Shown: in pieces, positions 16,434-25,921 of the stretch | How the letters are laid out: every line of letters starts with the position of its first letter | Numbering within the stretch: position 1 is the first letter of the stretch | Assembly: GCF_016583835.1 (NCBI RefSeq) | Contig: NZ_NRRW01000005.1 | Span: 1-64,000, forward strand | Direction of reading: 5' to 3' | DNA: 64,000 nt | Source of the DNA: Thiococcus pfennigii | GTDB lineage: Bacteria; Pseudomonadota; Gammaproteobacteria; Chromatiales; Chromatiaceae | Position numbers and translations under genes: made by a program | The notes under the pieces: generated by a model | Told to the model about the DNA's origin: nothing | The model's input: only the letters and a program-made list of their open reading frames with translations | Database searches by the model: none

Positions 16434-17642
16434 TTGAATAGGTCGGTGGTCGTGACAGGGATGGACCTCATTACCTCGCTGGGACTGGACCTGGAGTCGA
16501 CCTGGCAGGGCCTAGTTGCCGGCCGATCCGGCATCCGTCGCATCACGCGCTTCGACCCGACCGGCCACGCGACCCAGATCGGCGGCCAGGTCCCAGACGG
16601 GTTCGACGAGTACGCCGCGGCCTATGGTGCGCGTCGCGCCTTACGACAGATGGGCCGTGCCATCCGCTTCGGCTACGTCTGCGGCAAGCGCGCCGTGGAG
16701 GACGCGGGGATCGACCTCGCGCAGGTCGATCCGAGCCGGTGCGCGGTCGTCTTCGGTGGGGCCGATACCGGCCACTCGCGCCTCGACGACGACAAGTACT
16801 GGGTCATGAAGACGATGCCGCATGGGGCGTCGGCCTGGTTGGCCATGGAGTACGGTCTGCGCGGCCCGAACTACACGGTATCGGCCGCCTGTGCGTCGTC
16901 GGCGTACGCGTTTGCCCAGGCCTTCGATCTGATCCTGCTCGGGCGCGCCGATCTGGTCATCGTCGGTGGGACCAGTTCGATCCTCAATCCCGAGCACCTG
17001 GATGGCTTCAACGAGCTTCAGGCGCTCTCGGTGCGCAACGATGTCCCGGCGGGCGCCAGCCGGCCGTTCTCGGCGGGGCGCGACGGCTTCGTGATCGGCG
17101 AGGGGGCCGGGGTCGCGATCCTCGAGTCGGAGTCGTCGGCGCGGCGTCGCGGGGCGCGGATCCACGCCCGGGTCCTCGGCCATGCGATGACCAGCGAGGC
17201 GTACAACATCATGGCGCCGTTGCCCGACGGCGAGGGCATGGCCAGGACCATGGCGCAGGCGCTGAGCGAGGCCGCGATCGCGCCGCAGCGGATCGACTAC
17301 ATCAACGCCCATGGCAGTTCGACGCCGCTGAACGACCGCTACGAGGTGACGGCGATCAAGTCCGTGTTCGGCGAGGCGGCACGGCAGATCCCCGTGTCCT
17401 CGGCGAAATCGATGATCGGACATACCGCGGGTGCCTGCGGTGCGATCGAGGCGATCATCACGATCTTGACCATCACGCGCGGGATCCTGACGCCGACGAT
17501 CAACTACGAACCGGACCCCGATCTGGATCTGGATTTCGTACCCAACCAGGCCCGTGAGAAACGGGTCGACGTGGCCCTGTCGAACGCCTTCGGATTCGGC
17601 GGCTGCAATGCGACGCTGGTCCTCGGCCGATACGACGCCTAG
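16434..17642 (+). CDS. FabF-type beta-ketoacyl synthase (KS1)
   Basis: The 402-residue protein starts at TTG 16434 after a strong AGAGGAGAG site. It is a decarboxylating condensing enzyme of the KAS I/II class with an intact triad: C153 (SAACASS), H293 (NAHGSSTP) and H330 (IGHTAG). It should extend an acyl-ACP with malonyl-ACP. It opens a plus-strand operon of acyltransferase, crotonases, type III PKS and ligase genes. A second, clearly related KS lies at 32669. Since both retain the Cys, neither is a chain-length-factor partner of the aromatic PKS type. Confidence 0.92.
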   Translation: MNRSVVVTGMDLITSLGLDLESTWQGLVAGRSGIRRITRFDPTGHATQIGGQVPDGFDEYAAAYGARRALRQMGRAIRFGYVCGKRAVEDAGIDLAQVDPSRCAVVFGGADTGHSRLDDDKYWVMKTMPHGASAWLAMEYGLRGPNYTVSAACASSAYAFAQAFDLILLGRADLVIVGGTSSILNPEHLDGFNELQALSVRNDVPAGASRPFSAGRDGFVIGEGAGVAILESESSARRRGARIHARVLGHAMTSEAYNIMAPLPDGEGMARTMAQALSEAAIAPQRIDYINAHGSSTPLNDRYEVTAIKSVFGEAARQIPVSSAKSMIGHTAGACGAIEAIITILTITRGILTPTINYEPDPDLDLDFVPNQAREKRVDVALSNAFGFGGCNATLVLGRYDA

Positions 17643-17690
17643 CGCGTGCCGACACCGGCCTCTTTCGAACGAGCCTGACTCGGAGCCAAG

Positions 17691-18623
17691 ATGATTCGGT
17701 CTGTCGCCTATCTGTTTCCCGCCTTCGGCATGCGCTACCGGGGGCCGCTCGAGCGGTGGCCGGTCGGCTTCGACGAGGAGCGCGAGCGATTGCTCGCCGT
17801 CGCGCGCGGCATCGTCGCCGTCGATGTCGCTGCGGCCGGTCTCGCGTCCGCGGCGGACCCCCTGAGCAACAGCCTGCGGGAGCACCATCTCTCCTACATC
17901 GACAGCTGCGCACTGGCCGCCGTCGTCGCGCGCTCGGGCCTGCCCTGCGCGTTGGCGGCCGGCTACAGCATGGGCCTGTTCGCCGCGCTGGCGCACTGTG
18001 GCGCCCTCTCGTTCGAGGACGGCTTGCACCTCATCGAACACGTCGTCAGGGTCGCCCACGATGTCGTCGACGAGCGGGACTACGGCATGGGGGCCGTGAT
18101 CGGGTTGGACCTCGAGGTGGTCGAGGCGATCGTGCGCGACACGGGTCCGGGTGTCGAGGTCGCCGATGTCAGTGCCGAGCGGGTGATCGTACTGGCCGGT
18201 TTGTGCGCCGACGTCGATCGGGCGCTCGCGGCGGCGACCAGCGCCGGCGCGCTGTACGCGACCATGCTGCCGATCGTGCTGCCTTTTCACTCATCGTGGA
18301 TGGCGCCCGCGGGGCCGAGGATTCGCGAGTTCCTGCCCCGGCTGCGCATCCGCGCCCCGCGTTGCAGGGTGGTCTCCGCCGTCGATCAGGTGGTCATGAC
18401 CGATGCCGCTGCGGTCGCGCGGGAGTTGGCGCAAAACATCGTCTCTCCGCTGCACTGGCTGCGCACGATGCAGGTCCTCGTCGACGCTGGCGTGGGCACG
18501 GTCGTCGAGTGCGGTTTCAGCGAAAGCCTCTGCAAGTTCGCCAAGGGGCTCGACCCGGCACCACAGGTCTATCATCCGAAGATCTTCGGTCGTCTCGTCG
18601 AACGCGCCTCGCTGGTGGCCTGA
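17691..18623 (+). CDS. FabD-like malonyl/acyl transferase
   Basis: The 310-residue protein has the acyltransferase serine in GYSMG (S93, a variant of GHSxG) and the catalytic His in LPFHSSWM (H200). It is the right length for a stand-alone malonyl-CoA:ACP transacylase. The Arg normally seen about 25 residues after the Ser in malonyl-specific enzymes is not obvious, so the extender could differ. It starts 48 bases after KS1 and overlaps the next crotonase gene by 3 bases. It presumably loads the cluster ACP at 34108. Confidence 0.8.
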   Translation: MIRSVAYLFPAFGMRYRGPLERWPVGFDEERERLLAVARGIVAVDVAAAGLASAADPLSNSLREHHLSYIDSCALAAVVARSGLPCALAAGYSMGLFAALAHCGALSFEDGLHLIEHVVRVAHDVVDERDYGMGAVIGLDLEVVEAIVRDTGPGVEVADVSAERVIVLAGLCADVDRALAAATSAGALYATMLPIVLPFHSSWMAPAGPRIREFLPRLRIRAPRCRVVSAVDQVVMTDAAAVARELAQNIVSPLHWLRTMQVLVDAGVGTVVECGFSESLCKFAKGLDPAPQVYHPKIFGRLVERASLVA

Positions 18624-19354
18624 TGGAAGCGACAAGCCCTCGCCAGGACGACGGGTTGCGCGAATGGCGGCGCGGACCCGTGGCCGTCGTCGAGTTGGCC
18701 CGGCCGCAGCGGGCCAATGCCTACGACGCGGCCATGCTGGCCGCGTTCGCGGCCGTGCTCGAGCGCCTCGAGGCGGCCGGCGATGTCCGAGTGCTCGTCG
18801 TGACGGGCGCTGGCGAGCGCGCCTTCTGTGCCGGGGCCGACCTCGGCGAGATCGGCGCTCGGCGCGGCGAGGATGCGCTCGCGCTCGCGAGCGCCGCGCT
18901 CTTCCGTCGCCTCGAGGGCTACCCCAAGGTCTGTATCGCGGCGATCAACGGCGCTGCGGTCGCCGGCGGGATGGAGTTGGCATTGGCCTGCGATCTCAGG
19001 ATCGCCGCCGAGGGGGCGCGCTTCGCGTTGCCTGAACCGGGCATCGGGCTGATCCCGGCGGCCGGGGGCATGCGCCGCTTGACGGAGATCGTCGGCGTCG
19101 GGCGGGCCAAGGAGATCATCCTGGGCGGATTGGAGTGGACGGCCGCGGCGGCCCTGCGCCACGGCCTCGTCAGCCAGGTGGTGCCGCGCGCCGCGCTGCT
19201 CGATCGGGCATTGGCCTGGGGCGAGGCGATCGCGATGAAGGATGCGCTGGCCCTGACGCTCGCCAAGCGTGTGATGGGGCGGGCCGCGCCCCCGGCCGAT
19301 GAGCTCGCCGTGCTGGCCGAGGCGTTGCTCTACGAGAAGAGAAGCAACCGGTAA
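18623..19354 (+). CDS. Crotonase-family enoyl-CoA hydratase (DpgD-like)
   Basis: The 243-residue crotonase has both oxyanion-hole regions (AFCAGADLG and INGAAVAGGMELALACD). Both glutamates needed for hydration are present, in LPEPGIGL and in AKEIILGG. In glycopeptide producers, DpgD-type crotonases help DpgA by dehydrating and aromatising its product. Adjacency to the DpgA gene suggests the same job, but dehydration during chain elongation is equally possible. Its start overlaps the acyltransferase stop. Confidence 0.8.
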   Translation: MEATSPRQDDGLREWRRGPVAVVELARPQRANAYDAAMLAAFAAVLERLEAAGDVRVLVVTGAGERAFCAGADLGEIGARRGEDALALASAALFRRLEGYPKVCIAAINGAAVAGGMELALACDLRIAAEGARFALPEPGIGLIPAAGGMRRLTEIVGVGRAKEIILGGLEWTAAAALRHGLVSQVVPRAALLDRALAWGEAIAMKDALALTLAKRVMGRAAPPADELAVLAEALLYEKRSNR

Positions 19355-19371
19355 TCGGGGGGTCTCGCACC

Positions 19372-20481
19372 TTGTACAAGCCAATTTCGAGCCTGAATCA
19401 CGACTGGCGCCAGAAGGCGGGCTTCACGGTGCCCGAGGTCGCGCCACGCATCCTGTCCGTCGGCACCGCGACGCCGCCCTGCAAATACACCCAGGAGGAG
19501 GTCCTGGAGCTGTTTCAGGAGTCCAGCCCGAAGATCCGCAGCGTCTTTCTCGGGGGGCATATCCAGTCGCGCTATCTGTACCTGCCCGAGCCGGTCGATG
19601 GGGCGCTGCCGCAGGAATCCAATCAGCAGTTGTTGGACAAGCACCTCAACGGTGCCCTCGAGATCGGCGGCCAGGCGATCGAGGAGTGCCTGCGGCCGCT
19701 CGGGCTGGAGCCGTATGACGTCGATTTCTTCTGTGCGCTGAGCACGACCGGCTTCCTGTGTCCAGGTATCACGGCCCACCTGATCAAGAAGATGGGCTTC
19801 CGCGAGAGCGTGCGGCGCGTCGACATCCTCGGCATGGGCTGCAATGCCGGGGTGAACGGCCTGCAGACCGTCACCTCGTACGCGGCGGCCAATCCAGGCA
19901 AGCTCGGGCTCTTGTTGTGCGTCGAGATCTGCTCGGCGGCCTATGTCGACAACCGCAGCCTGTCGACGGCCGTGGTCAATTCGCTATTCGGCGATGGCGC
20001 GGCGGCCGTGCTCGTGCGGCAGGACCCGGCGGACACCTGGCAGCAAGGGCCCAGGGTCATCGATTTCGAATCGCACATCATCCCCGAGGCCCTGCGGGCG
20101 ATGCGCTACGATCTCGACAATACCAAGCTGTCGTTCTTCCTCGAACGCGATATCCCATACGTGATCGGGGCGAATGTCGAGAAGCCCGTCGGTCGCCTGT
20201 TGGGCCGGCATGGCCTCAAGGGCAAATACGTCGACCATTGGATCGTGCATTCGGGTGGCAAAAAGGTCATCGATGCGATCGAGTACAATATCGGCCTGAC
20301 GAACTACGACATGCGCCACACGCTCGGCATCCTGCGCAATTACGGAAATCTCTCGTCCGGATCGATCCTCTTTTCGTATAAGGAGCTCACGCGTGAAGGC
20401 CTGATTCGCAGCGGCGATGTCGGGGTGGTGATCGCGATGGGGCCCGGTACCTCGATCGAGACCGCTCTGGTTGCCTGGTAG
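19372..20481 (+). CDS. dpgA: DpgA-type type III polyketide synthase
   Basis: The 369-residue protein begins at TTG 19372. It shows the chalcone-synthase-fold triad: C157 (LGMGCNAGVNGL), H293 (HWIVHSGGKK) and N326 (RNYGNLSSGS). Several stretches closely recall DpgA of vancomycin-type producers (DPKIRSVFL-like, TAVVNSLFGDGAA, YGNLSSGSILFSY). DpgA condenses four malonyl-CoA units to 3,5-dihydroxyphenylacetyl-CoA with help from the crotonases DpgB and DpgD, and three crotonase genes flank this gene. I therefore infer a resorcinol-bearing starter or product. No DpgC oxygenase and no NRPS are present in the window. Confidence 0.88.
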   Translation: MYKPISSLNHDWRQKAGFTVPEVAPRILSVGTATPPCKYTQEEVLELFQESSPKIRSVFLGGHIQSRYLYLPEPVDGALPQESNQQLLDKHLNGALEIGGQAIEECLRPLGLEPYDVDFFCALSTTGFLCPGITAHLIKKMGFRESVRRVDILGMGCNAGVNGLQTVTSYAAANPGKLGLLLCVEICSAAYVDNRSLSTAVVNSLFGDGAAAVLVRQDPADTWQQGPRVIDFESHIIPEALRAMRYDLDNTKLSFFLERDIPYVIGANVEKPVGRLLGRHGLKGKYVDHWIVHSGGKKVIDAIEYNIGLTNYDMRHTLGILRNYGNLSSGSILFSYKELTREGLIRSGDVGVVIAMGPGTSIETALVAW

Positions 20482-20513
20482 GCGCTCGGCAATGGCTCAC
20501 AAGGGGATTTAGC

Positions 20514-21275
20514 ATGTACCAGTACAAGACCCTCAAGGTGAAGCGCGACGGCAACGTGGTCACCGCATTCCTCGATCGTCCCGACGGCCGCAATGCGATC
20601 AACATGCAGATGGTCAGGGACTTGAGCGATCTGATCGACAAGGTCGAGGATGCCAGCGATGTCGCGGTCCTCGTCCTGCGCGGCAATGCGGACGTCTTCA
20701 CCTGCGGGATCGACCTGCGCGACTTCCCCGTGGAGAAACCGCGCGACATCTACGGCCTGCAGAAGTGGGAACGCATGTGCCGGGATCTGGAGCGGATGAA
20801 CAAGTTCACGGTCGCCGCAGTCCAGGGCGAGTGCACCGGGGGCGGTCTGCAGTTGGCCCTGCTCTGCGACGCCCGCATCGCCGAGTCGCATGCGGTGTTC
20901 CGCCTCGACGAGGTGGAGAAGGGCTTCCTGCCCGGGATGGCGACCTTCCGCCTGGCGAAGTACATCGGCCTGGGGCGGGCGAAGAACCTGATCCTCACCG
21001 GCCGGTCGATTCGGGCCGCCGAGGCGCGCGATTGGGGGATCCTCGATCAGGTCTGCGATCAGGCCGAGTTCGAGGATCTATTGACGCGGACCATCGAGAG
21101 CCTGCTGCCCTTCCATCCGGTCGCCCTGGAGATGGCCCGGCGGCTCCTGATGGAGAGCTTCTCGGCCAGCTACGACGACTTTCTCGGCCATTATCTGGCC
21201 GCGCAGCACCGTTGCATCCACTCCGAGGCCTTCCGGCGACTGGTCGAGGAGGCTGGGGGCAAGCAGGGCGGGTAG
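20514..21275 (+). CDS. dpgB: DpgB-like crotonase
   Basis: The 253-residue crotonase has features I associate with DpgB: the WERMCRDLERMNKFTVAAV segment, ECTGGGLQLALLCDARIA, and FLPGMATFRLAKYIGLGRAK in place of the usual PGAGGTQRL. One hydratase glutamate position is kept (LDEVEKG) but the second reads AKNLILTG, with Asn, so classical hydratase activity is doubtful. DpgB stimulates DpgA and takes part in aromatisation. It follows dpgA by 32 bases. Confidence 0.7.
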   Translation: MYQYKTLKVKRDGNVVTAFLDRPDGRNAINMQMVRDLSDLIDKVEDASDVAVLVLRGNADVFTCGIDLRDFPVEKPRDIYGLQKWERMCRDLERMNKFTVAAVQGECTGGGLQLALLCDARIAESHAVFRLDEVEKGFLPGMATFRLAKYIGLGRAKNLILTGRSIRAAEARDWGILDQVCDQAEFEDLLTRTIESLLPFHPVALEMARRLLMESFSASYDDFLGHYLAAQHRCIHSEAFRRLVEEAGGKQGG

Positions 21276-21293
21276 AGCCAGGGGTGTGCGACG

Positions 21294-22025
21294 ATGGGGC
21301 AGGGACCCGAACGGTTACGCGTCGAATGTGCCGAGGCTGGGCGGGTGCTACGCCTCACCCTCGATCATCCGCCCGAGAACCGCATCACGCCGGGGATGCT
21401 CCGCGGGATCGCCGGTGCCCTCGATCGGCTCGAGGCCGATGATGGGCCGGACGTCCTGGTCCTGGCCGGGTCGGGGCGATCCTTCTCGAAGGGGTTCGAC
21501 GAGCAGGTCATCGCTGCGGCGGCGCGCAGTCGGACGCAGCGGGCCTCCCTCGTCGCCTGGAACGATGTCTATAGCCGGCTCGCGGCGAGCAGAAAACTGA
21601 CCATTGCCGCGATCCACGGTGCCTGCCTGGGGGGCGGGCTCGAGTTGGCGCTCGCCTGCCAGTTGCGCTTCTGTTCGGAGAGGGCGCGCCTGGGGCTGCC
21701 GGAGCTGGCCCTGGGGCTCCTGCCGGGCCTCGGCGGCATTCACCGGTTGGTGCGCCTGGTCGGTCGGTCCAAGGCGCTCGAACTCCTCGTCGGTGGCGAT
21801 CTGGTGAGCGCTGCGGAGGCGCTGCGCATCGGGCTGGTCAATCGGGTCGTTCCCCAGGACGGCCTCGCCCCGGCGGTCCAGGCCTTCGTTCGCTCGGTCC
21901 TGTCGGTCGAGCGCCGGCGGGTCTGGGAGGCGATCGAGCTGACGGCCCTGGCCGAACGGCGTGGGGACGGGGAGTGCCTGACGGCAACGCTCGAGGCGAT
22001 CCTCGGCGATCGAATACGGTATTGA
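21294..22025 (+). CDS. Crotonase, FSKGFD subgroup (copy 1)
   Basis: The 243-residue crotonase is a close paralogue of the protein at 35153-35887. Both have PP-D/E-NRITP near the N-terminus, FSKGFD where most hydratases have [20 protein letters not shown], and LGLPE with G-x-GG-x-HRL. Both glutamate positions are kept (LPELALG and KALELLVGG). The likely substrate is a beta-hydroxyacyl thioester in the elongation cycle, or an isomerisation. It lies 18 bases after the dpgB-like gene. Confidence 0.8.
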   Translation: MGQGPERLRVECAEAGRVLRLTLDHPPENRITPGMLRGIAGALDRLEADDGPDVLVLAGSGRSFSKGFDEQVIAAAARSRTQRASLVAWNDVYSRLAASRKLTIAAIHGACLGGGLELALACQLRFCSERARLGLPELALGLLPGLGGIHRLVRLVGRSKALELLVGGDLVSAAEALRIGLVNRVVPQDGLAPAVQAFVRSVLSVERRRVWEAIELTALAERRGDGECLTATLEAILGDRIRY

Positions 22026-22050
22026 TCAGAATAGGCGGGCCGCAGCGAAG

Positions 22051-23559
22051 ATGAACCAGAAGACGCCGTTGAAGGCCGGATCGATCCCGTATCAGGGCAA
22101 TTTGAGCCTCCTGCTCGATCGCGCCATGGAGCGCTTTCCCGACCGAGAGGCGATCGGTTTCGCCGACGAGGTCCTCAGCTTCCGTGCGTTCCACGAGCGC
22201 GTCTGCCGCTTGACGCAGGGCCTGCTCGATCTCGGCCTGGGGCGTGGCGATCGCGTGCTGCTGATGGCCCACAATTGCCTGGGCTTCGCCGTCATCGCCC
22301 ACGCTGTCTTTCGTGTCGGGGCTGTGCTGGTGCCGGTCAATCCCGGGGTGCGGCCCCACGAACTCGTGCACATGGCGATGGAGACGCGGCCGCGGCTCGC
22401 GTTCGTCGAGGCGCGCAGCCTGCCGCGGTTCTTCAAGACCTACAAGCTCGTACCGAGCGTGTCGATCCCGACGCTGGTGACGATCGAGCCCGAGATCCCG
22501 CTGACCATCCACCTCGGCGATATCGATTCGGCGCGGCCCTGCGAGCACTGCGCGCGGATGGACGAGGACGACCTGGCGATGATCGTCTATACGGCGGCCG
22601 GAGAGGGCTATGCCTTGGGCGCGGAGCTGACGCACGGCTCGATCTTCCACGACGCCGTATGGCTAGCCGATGCCTGCTTCGATCTATCGAACACGGCGGG
22701 CGAGGCGGCCCTCTGCGTGCTGCCCCTCTATCACTGCCACGGCTTCACGAGCGGCTTTCTCGCCCCGTTGGCGGCGGCCGTTCCGACCTATCCGATCGAT
22801 GCCTTCCGCGAGGCCCACGAGATCATCGCCGTCATCGAGGCACGCGACATCACCCAGATCGTATCGGTCCCGGCCGTCTACGCGACCCTGGCGCGCTCGC
22901 TGGAGGAACGCCCCGATCTCTGCGCCCGGCTGAAGAACTGCATCACCGGGGGGGCGCAGACGCCGATGGAGCTCATCGAGCGCTATCGCGAGCGTCTCGG
23001 GCTCGATCTGCTCGAAGGTTACGGTCTGACGGAGGCGAGCCCGGTGGTGACCTGGAACCCCAGCGATCGCCCGCCCCGCCCCGGCACGGCCGGCCTGCCG
23101 CTACCCTGTTGCGAGCTCAAGATCGTCGACGACGAGGGCGTCGACGTCGGTATCGACAGGGAAGGCGAGATCCTGGTGCGGGGCCTGAATCTGTTTCGCG
23201 GCTACTATAACCAACCGGAGAAGACCGCTCGGGTCTTGAGTCCCGATGGCTGGTTCCGCACCGGTGACCTCGGCATCCTCGATCGGGACGGCTATCTCAC
23301 ATGGAAGGGGCTGAAGAAGGATATGATCAACGTCTTCGGCCTGAAGGTGTATCCGCGCGAGGTCGAACGCTTGCTCGGCACCCACCCGGACGTCGAATGG
23401 GTGCGGGTCTACGCCGAGGAGCATGACCGCTACGGGGCGCTCGTCGTCTGCGACCTCAAGCCGAAACCGGGGAGGAGCATCACCGAACGCGCGTTCCGCA
23501 AGTGGTGCCGACAGATGGTGTCGTCGTACAAGATCCCGCGTCGGATTACGGTTGTCTGA
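22051..23559 (+). CDS. Acyl-CoA synthetase-like protein with degenerate motifs
   Basis: The 502-residue protein of the ANL superfamily keeps EGYGLTEASPVVTWNP (A5), GWFRTGDLGILDRDGYL (A7) and KDMINVFGLKVYPREVE (A8). The P-loop (A3), normally YTSGTTGxPKG, reads YTAAGEGYALG here, losing the Thr/Ser cluster and the Lys. The chain stops at SSYKIPRRITVV, so the A10 catalytic lysine segment is missing. It may still bind an acyl thioester or AMP-like ligand, but normal acyl activation looks impaired. It closes the dpg gene group and is 25 bases from the preceding crotonase. Confidence 0.8.
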   Translation: MNQKTPLKAGSIPYQGNLSLLLDRAMERFPDREAIGFADEVLSFRAFHERVCRLTQGLLDLGLGRGDRVLLMAHNCLGFAVIAHAVFRVGAVLVPVNPGVRPHELVHMAMETRPRLAFVEARSLPRFFKTYKLVPSVSIPTLVTIEPEIPLTIHLGDIDSARPCEHCARMDEDDLAMIVYTAAGEGYALGAELTHGSIFHDAVWLADACFDLSNTAGEAALCVLPLYHCHGFTSGFLAPLAAAVPTYPIDAFREAHEIIAVIEARDITQIVSVPAVYATLARSLEERPDLCARLKNCITGGAQTPMELIERYRERLGLDLLEGYGLTEASPVVTWNPSDRPPRPGTAGLPLPCCELKIVDDEGVDVGIDREGEILVRGLNLFRGYYNQPEKTARVLSPDGWFRTGDLGILDRDGYLTWKGLKKDMINVFGLKVYPREVERLLGTHPDVEWVRVYAEEHDRYGALVVCDLKPKPGRSITERAFRKWCRQMVSSYKIPRRITVV

Positions 23560-23693
23560 TGCCTCGGATGCTGGCTGGCGCCGCAGGGGCCGGCGGGCGC
23601 CGGCGTCGTCGGATTGGGCCCTTCGGCGAGGACTGCGCGTCGATGACCTCTGACGGGCGCGCGTCACCGAACCCTCGACAACGGAGAATCGTC

Positions 23694-24494
23694 ATGCGAA
23701 AGAAATCCACGCGTCGCTTGTTGCCGATCCTTCTGCTGGTTGGCGCCGCGCCCGCCAGTGCCCAGGTCATCAGCCCGACGCAGTTCTGCGATCACCCCCT
23801 CTTGCCGTTGCGTATCGATGCCATGATCGGGGGTAGCGCCTGGTCCTACGCGGCAACGGGATCGGAGGCGGCGTCGCTCGAGCGGGAGACCGAGTCCGTG
23901 GTCCCCGTTGCGCGCGACACCGCGCTCGCATTGCTCGCGACGACGGTGGCGAGCGAGTCGGACGGTGACGCCCTGGCGGTGCCGACCGCGTATCTGTGCA
24001 GCGCCGACGGGATTCGGCCTGCTTCGGCGGACCAGGTGTCGATCCCGTTGCCGTTCGGGGACCTGGTCATCGATATCGTGCTGAAGTCGCAGGAAGGGGT
24101 GTTGTTGCCGCCATTCGAGGAGATGGCACTAGGGCACTCCTGGCAGGCAGACTACGTCGTTGAGGTCACGATCCTGCGCGGCGAGGATGAAAAGGCGCGC
24201 ATTGAGCTGGGGGTGACGATGGATGCCATGGTCGCGGGGTTCGCCGATGTCGACGTCCCCGCGGGGCAGTTCATCGATACCTGGGTCGTCGATCAGCGGT
24301 TTGCGTTCAGCATTCAGGGCCGCAGCCGGGCGGCGCTCCGGCCCGGGCTCGTTCGCGAGTTGGCGGTCCCGCTCGATCGGACGCTGTATCTGGCCGAGGG
24401 CGTCGGGCTCGTGCACCTCGATTCGCAAGGCCCCCGACAGGGTGGCGAGTCGCTCGATCTGGTCGATTACTTCATCCCGCAGCCGACGCGGTGA
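23694..24494 (+). CDS. Secreted protein of unknown function (DUF3108/TapB-like pattern)
   Basis: The 266-residue protein has a basic N-terminus and signal peptide ending ASAQ (cleavage near residue 24), with GGAG-type site before ATG 23694. The mature protein is beta-rich. The pairing of DVDVPAGQFIDTWVV with YLAEGVGLVHLDS resembles the V-PAG-F-x-T and APGVGLVK pattern of periplasmic DUF3108/TapB-like proteins; this is only a pattern match. As the last gene of the plus-strand cluster operon it could handle or export the product in the periplasm. Confidence 0.6.
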   Translation: MRKKSTRRLLPILLLVGAAPASAQVISPTQFCDHPLLPLRIDAMIGGSAWSYAATGSEAASLERETESVVPVARDTALALLATTVASESDGDALAVPTAYLCSADGIRPASADQVSIPLPFGDLVIDIVLKSQEGVLLPPFEEMALGHSWQADYVVEVTILRGEDEKARIELGVTMDAMVAGFADVDVPAGQFIDTWVVDQRFAFSIQGRSRAALRPGLVRELAVPLDRTLYLAEGVGLVHLDSQGPRQGGESLDLVDYFIPQPTR

Positions 24495-24620
24495 CGGGCC
24501 TTCGATAGCGATGGTCCAAGAATGGACGGTGCACTCGTCGGATCACCGCGAAAGATGCCTCGCTCATTTTCCGGGGGTGCTGCCACCTCGGCATGCCTTG
24601 TATACCGAACGCAAGGGGAC

Positions 24621-24720
24621 CTCCAAAAATTGCCATTCGGGCAGTTCTTCAAGACGCAAAGCGAAAATACGACTCCCGCTTCGCTTCATTGTTAGTCGCT
24701 TAGGCGGCTGAAAATGGCGG
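24621..24720 (+). repeat. Repeat A, copy 3
   Basis: The core (CCAAAAATTGCC, then GGCAGTTCTTCAAG, then GCAAAGCGAAAAT with CCCGCTTCGC) plus the ~30-base extension shared with copy 2. It sits between two convergent genes, in a 281-base gap (24495-24775) that has no other visible content, so it may terminate transcription from both sides. Confidence 0.8.
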
Positions 24721-24775
24721 AGCCTCCTCGCCCCGCGCGGGCACCTCGAGGTTTCGAGGTGCCCGTTCCTGTCTT

Positions 24776-25921
24776 CTATCCCACCTCGCTTGGCGGACCC
24801 AGATACTCGAAGACGAAGCCGGCGTACATCCATTTGCTCGATTCGGCGACGACGCTGAACATGATATCGCCCTTTTGCGGTGTGCGTTCCTGGAGGAACC
24901 CGTCGAGTCCGTGAATGATGGCACAGGGGCCGGGGTAACCGTGCTCCGAGAGCTTGGTGTAGAACTCTAGATTGGGCAGATTCTTGTCGCGACGCATATC
25001 GGTCAGCATCTGATCCGCGATATGCTTCGTCGGCACATTCATGAAGAAGTAACGAATGCTGGTCCAGTCCATGCCGAGACGATCGACCATGCGGTCGCCG
25101 GCCCGCTTGCCGAGGTCCAGGGCCAGACGCGCGACTCGATCGAAGTTCTGCGTGAGGTGGTGCCAACCCTTCTCGTAGGCCTCGAGCATGTTGATGCGAT
25201 GGCCGCCGATCGGACAATACATGTCCGGCCCTTCGCCCAAGCCGATCGATTCCGTATAGGTTTCGATGATCCGCATGCGCTTCTGACCGAGACGAGGGTT
25301 GCGGGTAAGCACGATCGCGCCGGCACCATCGGTGAGGAACCAGCGCAGCAGGACCTGCGGCTTGGTCAGTACCTGCTGATTGTAGTGTTCGGCGCGCAGC
25401 ATCGGCGAGGAGAGTTGCGAGGTCATGATCAGGGCCGTCTCGTAGCGGCCGAGGGCGATCTGATCGGCCGCCAGTTGAATGGCCTTGTAGATCGACGTGC
25501 AATTGGAGTGGATGGCATATTCGGCGACCTGTGGGATGCCCATCGCCTCCTGGATCAGCACCGTCGTCGGCGGGCAGATGTTCTCCATGACGACGCCGGC
25601 GTAGACGATCAGGTCGATGTCGTCCTTGGTGATGCCGGCCATGGCCATCGCCTTCTCGGCGGCCTTCACCGACATGGTCACATTGTCCTCGGTCGGTTCG
25701 CGGGTCACCGGATCGAGCGCGTAATGACAAGTCTCGATGCCGAGCATCTCTTCCATGATCGGGCGCATGCGCTCGATCCAGCTCAAGATCTTCGGAGGTG
25801 CCTCGGTGAGCTTGCCGAGCACGTTCTCGATCTCCGTGAAGCGAACCGGATCACCGGGAAGGAAGGACCCCAGGCCGGCGACATAGACGTCATGTTGGCC
25901 GTTTGCCAGATAGCTTTGCAT
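24776..25921 (-). CDS. KAS III-like condensing or acyl-transfer enzyme
   Basis: The 381-residue thiolase-fold protein starts at ATG 25921 after TTTGGAG. The nucleophile C141 is clear (AIHSNCTSIYKA). The other two catalytic positions are unusual: the region that reads PHQAN in FabH is NVPTKH (H300), and the GNTS asparagine position reads HGYPGPC (Tyr329). It could be a non-decarboxylating acyl transferase of the CerJ kind, or a condensing enzyme with a shifted active site. It is transcribed away from the dpg operon, in the same direction as the first sulfotransferase upstream of it. Confidence 0.8.
   Translation of the reverse strand: MQSYLANGQHDVYVAGLGSFLPGDPVRFTEIENVLGKLTEAPPKILSWIERMRPIMEEMLGIETCHYALDPVTREPTEDNVTMSVKAAEKAMAMAGITKDDIDLIVYAGVVMENICPPTTVLIQEAMGIPQVAEYAIHSNCTSIYKAIQLAADQIALGRYETALIMTSQLSSPMLRAEHYNQQVLTKPQVLLRWFLTDGAGAIVLTRNPRLGQKRMRIIETYTESIGLGEGPDMYCPIGGHRINMLEAYEKGWHHLTQNFDRVARLALDLGKRAGDRMVDRLGMDWTSIRYFFMNVPTKHIADQMLTDMRRDKNLPNLEFYTKLSEHGYPGPCAIIHGLDGFLQERTPQKGDIMFSVVAESSKWMYAGFVFEYLGPPSEVG

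Noticed and set aside
18623-22025. A glycopeptide-type dihydroxyphenylglycine pathway
   Set aside because: No DpgC oxygenase, aminotransferase or NRPS is present; the dpg-like genes sit with fatty-acid-type genes.
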